Shown here in pieces: positions 59,979-64,000 of a stretch of 64,000 nucleotides of DNA. The DNA lies in the NCBI RefSeq assembly GCF_018739885.1, contig NZ_JADOES010000012.1, positions 53,400 to 117,399 on the forward strand, given 5' to 3'. The stretch is from Leptothoe spongobia TAU-MAC 1115. Its GTDB lineage: Bacteria; Cyanobacteriota; Cyanobacteriia; Phormidesmidales; Phormidesmidaceae. Under the pieces are notes generated by a model. The model was not told the origin of the DNA, searched no databases, and saw only the letters and a program-made list of their open reading frames with translations. A program made the translations under genes and the position numbers. Numbering within the stretch: position 1 is the first letter of the stretch; every line of letters starts with the position of its first letter.

Positions 59979-61163
59979 TTGGAACAGGCATATTGGCTAG
60001 CTTGGGCAAAAATTAAAGATGTGGGGCCAGTGCTGATCAAGCGACTGTATGAGCATTTCGGTGCTTTATCACTTGCTTGGCAGGCTGCCCCCGCTGAGCT
60101 ACTTGCGGTTGATGGAATTGGTTTGGTGACGGCGGATCAGATTAGGGCGTCGCGATCGCATATCAACCCTGAACATTTGCTAGACCAGCACACAGCTCAA
60201 TTCCCAAACTTTTGGACCCCTGCGGATCCGAACTATCCCAAGCTGCTATGGGAAATTCCGGATCCGCCTCCTATTTTGTATCACCGAGGTCCGTTCCGTC
60301 CCAACCAGTCGACTGCAATAACTGTGGGCATTGTCGGTACGCGCCGTCCCAGTCCCTACGGTCGACGTTGGACCCAGCGGCTGAGTCGTCGCCTTAGCCA
60401 GAAGCAGATTACTGTTGTTTCAGGAATGGCCATTGGGATTGACACCTATGCTCATCAAAGTTGTTTAGAGAGCGATGGGCAGACCATTGCCGTATTAGGT
60501 ACCGGTGTAGATGTCGTTTATCCACGCAGTAACGAGCATCTTTATAAGCGCATTTTAGAAACCGGCCTGATTTTGAGCGAATATCCTGATGGGGTACCAC
60601 CGGATCGAGCTCATTTTCCCAGGCGTAATCGCATTATTGCCGGTTTGAGCCATGCAACTTTGGTAACGGAGGCTCCCGAACGTTCGGGAGCTTTAATCAC
60701 GGCTTATTTAGCTAATGACTATGGTCGTCATGTATATGCCCTTCCAGATGGTTTAGATAACCCTACGGCCCGAGGTTGTCTGGTTTTGGTGAATACCGGT
60801 GCGACTATTGTGATGGGGGAGGACCAGCTGGTCCAAGAGCTACTCAATATTGGTGTAGCCCATCAATTTACGAATAACAAAGCTGAGGAGCCAGCCAACT
60901 ATGATGAGGGTATCTCCTCAGAGAAACAACAGGAACCTCCTGAAAAGGAGACTCTAGAGGCTATGTCTGAACTTGTGTCAGAGGTAGAGTTAGATCAGGC
61001 TTTACAGCCTATTTTTCAAGTGATTCCTGATTGCCCTATCAGTTTGGATAACTTAGTAAAAACCACCCAGCTAGACACAAGTGTCCTACTGAGTGGCTTA
61101 TTACAGTTAGAGCTTGCAGGTGTGATTGTCCAACTCCCTGGTGGCCAATATCGACGCACATAG
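59979..61163 (+). CDS. dprA: DNA processing protein DprA
   Basis: DprA (Smf) binds incoming single-stranded DNA and loads RecA during natural transformation. The N-terminal HhH-like region (AWAKIKDVGPVLIKRLYEHF) is followed by the Rossmann-like core: VGIVGTRRPSPYGRR, VVSGMAIGIDTYAHQSCL, GTGVDVVYPRSNEHLY, HFPRRNRIIAGLSHATLVTE and ERSGALITA. A winged-helix domain (about 325-393; ISLDNLVKTTQLDTSVLLSG) closes the protein. The start codon is TTG, as no ATG fits. Its presence is compatible with natural competence; no other competence genes are in the window. Confidence 0.94.
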   Translation: MEQAYWLAWAKIKDVGPVLIKRLYEHFGALSLAWQAAPAELLAVDGIGLVTADQIRASRSHINPEHLLDQHTAQFPNFWTPADPNYPKLLWEIPDPPPILYHRGPFRPNQSTAITVGIVGTRRPSPYGRRWTQRLSRRLSQKQITVVSGMAIGIDTYAHQSCLESDGQTIAVLGTGVDVVYPRSNEHLYKRILETGLILSEYPDGVPPDRAHFPRRNRIIAGLSHATLVTEAPERSGALITAYLANDYGRHVYALPDGLDNPTARGCLVLVNTGATIVMGEDQLVQELLNIGVAHQFTNNKAEEPANYDEGISSEKQQEPPEKETLEAMSELVSEVELDQALQPIFQVIPDCPISLDNLVKTTQLDTSVLLSGLLQLELAGVIVQLPGGQYRRT

Positions 61164-61189
61164 GTTTTAGAATCCTGCAAACTGCTTTT

Positions 61190-61807
61190 TTAATTCAAGG
61201 TTTCTTCCATTTCCATACCTGTGTAGGTGATGTCATAGCCTGTATAGGCGATGTTACGGTCATCTAGGGGGTCTGCGAAGGGATCAAAGTTATCCACAAA
61301 GAATTCCACTACTAGGTTCCCTAGTTCAATCATGTCGCCATCTCTTAGCGGTTTTCGTTTTTGAGGAGCAAGGCGACGGCGGTTTAGGTAAGTGCCTGCC
61401 TGACTGCCAACATCAGCAATAAAAAATCCGGCTTCGGGGGTATGACGAATAACTGCATGACAAGGGTCAACAGTTGAATTTCTCATGGGTAGGGCACAGG
61501 TCATGGATTGTCCCAAGAGCCAACATGCCCCTGCGCTAGTGAGATTTAAGGTTTCAGAATTGCCCGTGTTAGAGACTAAAAATACTGAAGAATTGGCAAT
61601 GACGGCCTGGATGTAAAAAGGAGTTACTTGACAGCGGTTTTTAACTGTCAATATAGATTCGACGATTGTATTAGCAGTGTCAAAATCGTTATTAACGTTA
61701 TTAATCAATGCATCCCAAGGTAGTGATAAAGCCTCAATGCTGGGTGCATTGATAGGCATATTTTTCACGGCTTGGCTGCTGGAATGGGAGGCTCTAAGCG
61801 TGGACAT
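61190..61807 (-). CDS. FHA-domain protein
   Basis: 205-residue protein with an N-terminal helical region (about 1-55) of unknown role and a forkhead-associated domain (about 75-185): CALPMRNSTVDPCHAVIRHT, FFIADVGSQAGTYLNRRRLA, KPLRDGDMIELGNLVVEFFV. FHA domains bind phosphothreonine, so this is a likely reader of the Hanks-type kinases, two of which lie at the other end of the window. The tail has two near-repeats of seven residues (AYTGYDI, TYTGMEM) encoded by 21-bp imperfect repeats, then MEETLN. ATG 61807 is preferred to TTG 61813. Confidence 0.87.
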   Translation of the reverse strand: MSTLRASHSSSQAVKNMPINAPSIEALSLPWDALINNVNNDFDTANTIVESILTVKNRCQVTPFYIQAVIANSSVFLVSNTGNSETLNLTSAGACWLLGQSMTCALPMRNSTVDPCHAVIRHTPEAGFFIADVGSQAGTYLNRRRLAPQKRKPLRDGDMIELGNLVVEFFVDNFDPFADPLDDRNIAYTGYDITYTGMEMEETLN

Positions 61808-61892
61808 GGACAATGACTAAACAACTTAACAGCAATAGGCTATAAGGTGCGGTCGATTGTCACCCTAATTCAGTAGATTCACATGCAAGTGG

Positions 61893-61946
61893 CTCAAACG
61901 TTTGAGGCTGTTCAATTGTTTGAGGCTGCTCAAATTTTTGAGCCGC
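61893..61946. repeat. Three tandem 18-bp palindromic repeats
   Basis: Three units start at 61893, 61911 and 61929, exactly 18 bp apart. Each contains a 14-bp near-palindrome: CTCAAACGTTTGAG (perfect), TTCAATTGTTTGAG and CTCAAATTTTTGAG, joined by GCTG. They lie about 85 bases upstream of the FHA gene. Spacing close to two helical turns suggests a cooperative regulator-binding site; no coding role is apparent. Confidence 0.8.
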
Positions 61947-62077
61947 TTGCAGGGTAGAAAAGTTAAAGGATTAAATTGGTAGCTAATGAAAATTGCTGCT
62001 CACTTATGGTGATGTCCCCGTTGTTTAGGACAGAGAAAATCTGTTAGAGATTGGATGTACAACGGAGTGGGACACAC

Positions 62078-62174
62078 AAAGCCCCTATATAAACTTTGTC
62101 CACGTCCAGGACGGTCGTTTTACCGTGGGAGAAACTACAGGTTTCAACTTGGACGTGGTTTATTAGGGCTTTTT
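62078..62174 (+). ncRNA. Candidate structured RNA with three-way junction and terminator
   Basis: An outer helix (AAAGCCC 62078-62084 with TAGGGCTTT 62164-62172) and a second helix CCACGTCCA (62100-62108) with TGGACGTGG (62150-62158) enclose two small hairpins, ACGGT/ACCGT (62111-62126) and GAAAC/GTTTC (62131-62145). The outer 3' arm runs into five T, as in an intrinsic terminator. This could be an independent small RNA or the terminal inverted repeat of a short non-coding element. No known family was recognised. The remainder of 61814-62519 holds only the 18-bp repeats and the acyltransferase ribosome-binding site. Confidence 0.55.
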
Positions 62175-62519
62175 CTAAAAGCGCTCAGCAATCTAATAGG
62201 ATGTGAACCTATCAAAGGTAGTGCGTTATTTATATCTTTGTTTATTAAAGCTTGCTCCTTCAAGATCAGTGTTTTGAGGGATGGCCTTTTATGGAAGCTT
62301 TAAAAGCCATGAGTAAATATTAAAATCCCCCAAGATTGATAAAGGATGTCCTGAATCCGTAAGGCAGTACCTACAGGGGTTTCAGAGTCTTTTAGAGTAG
62401 ACAATACAGAAATCATCACAGCCTATTAATACCGTCATGATGCCGCTAAGGTTAGCTGTAGCTATTAAGCAATGATTAAGCAGCTTATTTTACGGTTTGC
62501 TTATTAGAGGAGTTGTTTT

Positions 62520-63914
62520 GTGACAAACGCGATTATCCGTGCTCAACCCCCCTTAGATTTTATTCCTGAACGTTTTCATCCTTGGGTGCGACGGTTTGTT
62601 AAGGTGGCCTTGCCTGGTTGGGTCCGTTGGCAAACTGACTTGGTCAATATCAAGGTCAGCAATGCTGAGGTTTTGGCTCAGTTGTATGGGGATTTTCAGG
62701 CGGGAAAAAATCGGTTTGCGATCGCGTTTCGTCACCCTGCCCCCGAAGATGCCTATGGTCTGGCCCATCTGCTATGGCATGTCGTCCCCCAGTCGGCAAA
62801 ACAGCTAGGTATAAACCTGCAGCCAGTCCATAGTCATTTCATATATGACCGAGGAATTCCCCTATGGGCTGGAAATTGGGTAGGTAAGCTATGTTCTCGA
62901 TTGGGTGGAGTTTCGATTCAGCGAGGCAAGTTGGACCTTGTTGCCCTCAAATCTGCACGACAGCTTTTAGCTAATGGTCGGTTTCCCCTGGCAGCTGCAC
63001 CAGAAGGGGGAAATAACGGCCATAACGAAATTGTGAGTCCTTTAGAACCAGGGGTGTCGCAGCTATCATTTTGGTGTGTCGAGGATTTGGTGAAAGCTGA
63101 GCGAACTGAGCCGGTCTATATTGTCCCCATCGGAATTCAGTATCGATATATCAATCCACCTTGGGATGCTATCGATCATCTACTGAGTCAATTAGAGACT
63201 CGCAGTGGGATAGCAGGTTCTAGCAAAAAGTTCATGCCCCCTGTGGAGTTACCCACAGCTCAAATCACTAATCTCTATGGGCGTCTCTATCGGTTAGCCG
63301 AGCATCTGTTGACCTTAATGGAGGGCTATTACCAGCAGATTTATGGTTTAGAGTGTCCCAATGGTGAGGCAGCAGATGCGAATGCACAGCTTGCTACACG
63401 ACTACAGCATTTGCTCAATGGAGCCCTTGATGTGGCCGAAAAGTACTTTGATCTGAGACCTAAGGGATCTGTGATTGATCGTTGTCGCCGTTTGGAGCAG
63501 GCGGGCTGGGAGCGTATCTTTCGAGAAGACTTGCGGGATGATATGGCAATATCTGCAGTGGAGCGAGGTTTGGCCGATCGGATTGCGGAGGAGGCCGATC
63601 TGAGAATGTGGCATATGCGTTTGGTGGAGAGCTTTGTTGCGGTTACCGGTCGCTACGTGTTGGAAAAGCCGACGGCAGAGCGGTTTGCCGAAACGGTGTT
63701 GTTGTTGACGGATATGGTCACCCGACTCCAGGGAGGAAATCCATTTCCTCGGCCTTCTCTTGGGAAGCGCGAGGCATTGCTGACGGTGGGGGAGCCGATT
63801 TGCGTTAGCGATCGTTGGAGTGACTATAAGCAAAGTCGCCGCAAGGCAGTAGCTGCCCTGACCAAGGATTTACAGGGTGCCCTAGAAGCGTTGATTGTAG
63901 ATAGTGGCGAGTAG
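62520..63914 (+). CDS. 1-acyl-sn-glycerol-3-phosphate acyltransferase-like protein
   Basis: 464-residue protein with a PlsC-type acyltransferase domain at the N-terminal half. The H-x4-D catalytic motif is FRHPAPEDAYG, and further blocks are GVSIQRGKLD, FPLAAAPEGGNNGHNEIV (EGG motif) and EPVYIVPIGIQYRYINPPWD. The C-terminal ~230 residues are helical and unlike PlsC of E. coli; this long form is common in cyanobacteria. It probably acylates a lysophospholipid or another acceptor at the membrane; specificity is unknown. The GTG start has AGAGGAG eight bases upstream. The last 86 bases of the window after it contain nothing recognisable. Confidence 0.83.
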   Translation: MTNAIIRAQPPLDFIPERFHPWVRRFVKVALPGWVRWQTDLVNIKVSNAEVLAQLYGDFQAGKNRFAIAFRHPAPEDAYGLAHLLWHVVPQSAKQLGINLQPVHSHFIYDRGIPLWAGNWVGKLCSRLGGVSIQRGKLDLVALKSARQLLANGRFPLAAAPEGGNNGHNEIVSPLEPGVSQLSFWCVEDLVKAERTEPVYIVPIGIQYRYINPPWDAIDHLLSQLETRSGIAGSSKKFMPPVELPTAQITNLYGRLYRLAEHLLTLMEGYYQQIYGLECPNGEAADANAQLATRLQHLLNGALDVAEKYFDLRPKGSVIDRCRRLEQAGWERIFREDLRDDMAISAVERGLADRIAEEADLRMWHMRLVESFVAVTGRYVLEKPTAERFAETVLLLTDMVTRLQGGNPFPRPSLGKREALLTVGEPICVSDRWSDYKQSRRKAVAALTKDLQGALEALIVDSGE

Positions 63915-64000
63915 GGTGGGCATTGCCTGGGATGTTGGCTAAGCCTCTTTTACAATAGTGAAAGTTCATGCATTATAACTGTAAGCAGTTCGATTCCAAC

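Noticed and set aside
60152..60159. HIP1 octamers as individual regulatory sites
   Set aside because: They are scattered mostly within genes with no fixed relation to promoters; treated as a genome-wide signature only.
62055..62303. 82-codon plus-strand open frame
   Set aside because: No ribosome-binding site, an unlikely composition, and it runs through the two arms of the 62078-62174 inverted repeat, so RNA structure explains it better.
63971..64000. tRNA T-loop-like sequence AGTTCGATTCC at the window end
   Set aside because: No matching acceptor stem, D-arm or anticodon arm precedes it in the 80 bases after the acyltransferase gene; a tRNA cannot be supported.

Overview
The window is chromosomal DNA from a cyanobacterium. 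The evidence is the ferredoxin-type glutamate synthase, the photosystem II repair protein Psb32, the group 3 sigma factor SigF, a KtrA-type potassium channel regulator, several protein families found mainly in cyanobacteria (DUF3285, DUF1997, DUF1802, DUF2301), the small RNA Yfr1 and at least a dozen copies of the HIP1 palindrome GCGATCGC. I do not assign a genus. Almost everything is core housekeeping sequence. I see no phage, intact insertion sequence, CRISPR array, rRNA or tRNA.

Layout. 1-5750: signalling block with a PP2C phosphatase, a tandem universal stress protein and two tandem Hanks-type kinases that share an unrecognised C-terminal domain. 5900-11800: anmK, ktrA, the IMPDH-like gene guaB3, the small RNA Yfr1, thioredoxin trxA and a LOG-family protein. 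11850-19280 (minus strand): cell-wall amidase, aminopeptidase P, a degenerate metallo-beta-lactamase-fold protein, then trpG, dgkA, ybeY, a 58-residue DUF3285 gene and prfB, which needs a +1 frameshift. 19350-23800: tenA, a decayed 2'-5' RNA ligase-like gene, a YciI-like gene, smpB, a PGM1-related ATP-grasp ligase and sigF. 24600-37520: hydrolase, clpX, clpP and tig on the minus strand; divergently asd, dapA, RNase J, then RNase E and RNase HII. 37570-39800: DUF1997, pheA and a Lon-N-domain protein. 40130-45000: str operon (rpsL-rpsG-fusA-tuf-rpsJ, minus strand). 45200-56200: cupin, phosphodiester glycosidase, glutamate synthase, DUF1802, gap1, psb32. 56270-63914: purN, a histidine kinase, DUF2301, dprA, an FHA protein and an acyltransferase.

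Functional links. Phosphatase, kinases and FHA protein are parts of phospho-signalling. Proteostasis is represented by trigger factor, ClpP/ClpX, SmpB and the Lon-N protein; RNA turnover by RNases J, E, HII and YbeY; amino-acid and nitrogen metabolism by asd, dapA, trpG, pheA and glutamate synthase.

I found no convincing new multi-gene system. The observations most worth following are non-coding or cryptic: Yfr1 in the guaB3-trxA gap, the prfB frameshift, a predicted three-way-junction RNA ending in a U-tract at 62078-62174 next to three 18-bp palindromic repeats, a long rne leader with a terminator-like hairpin, the frameshifted and truncated RNA-ligase relic, and the shared C-terminal domain of the twin kinases.
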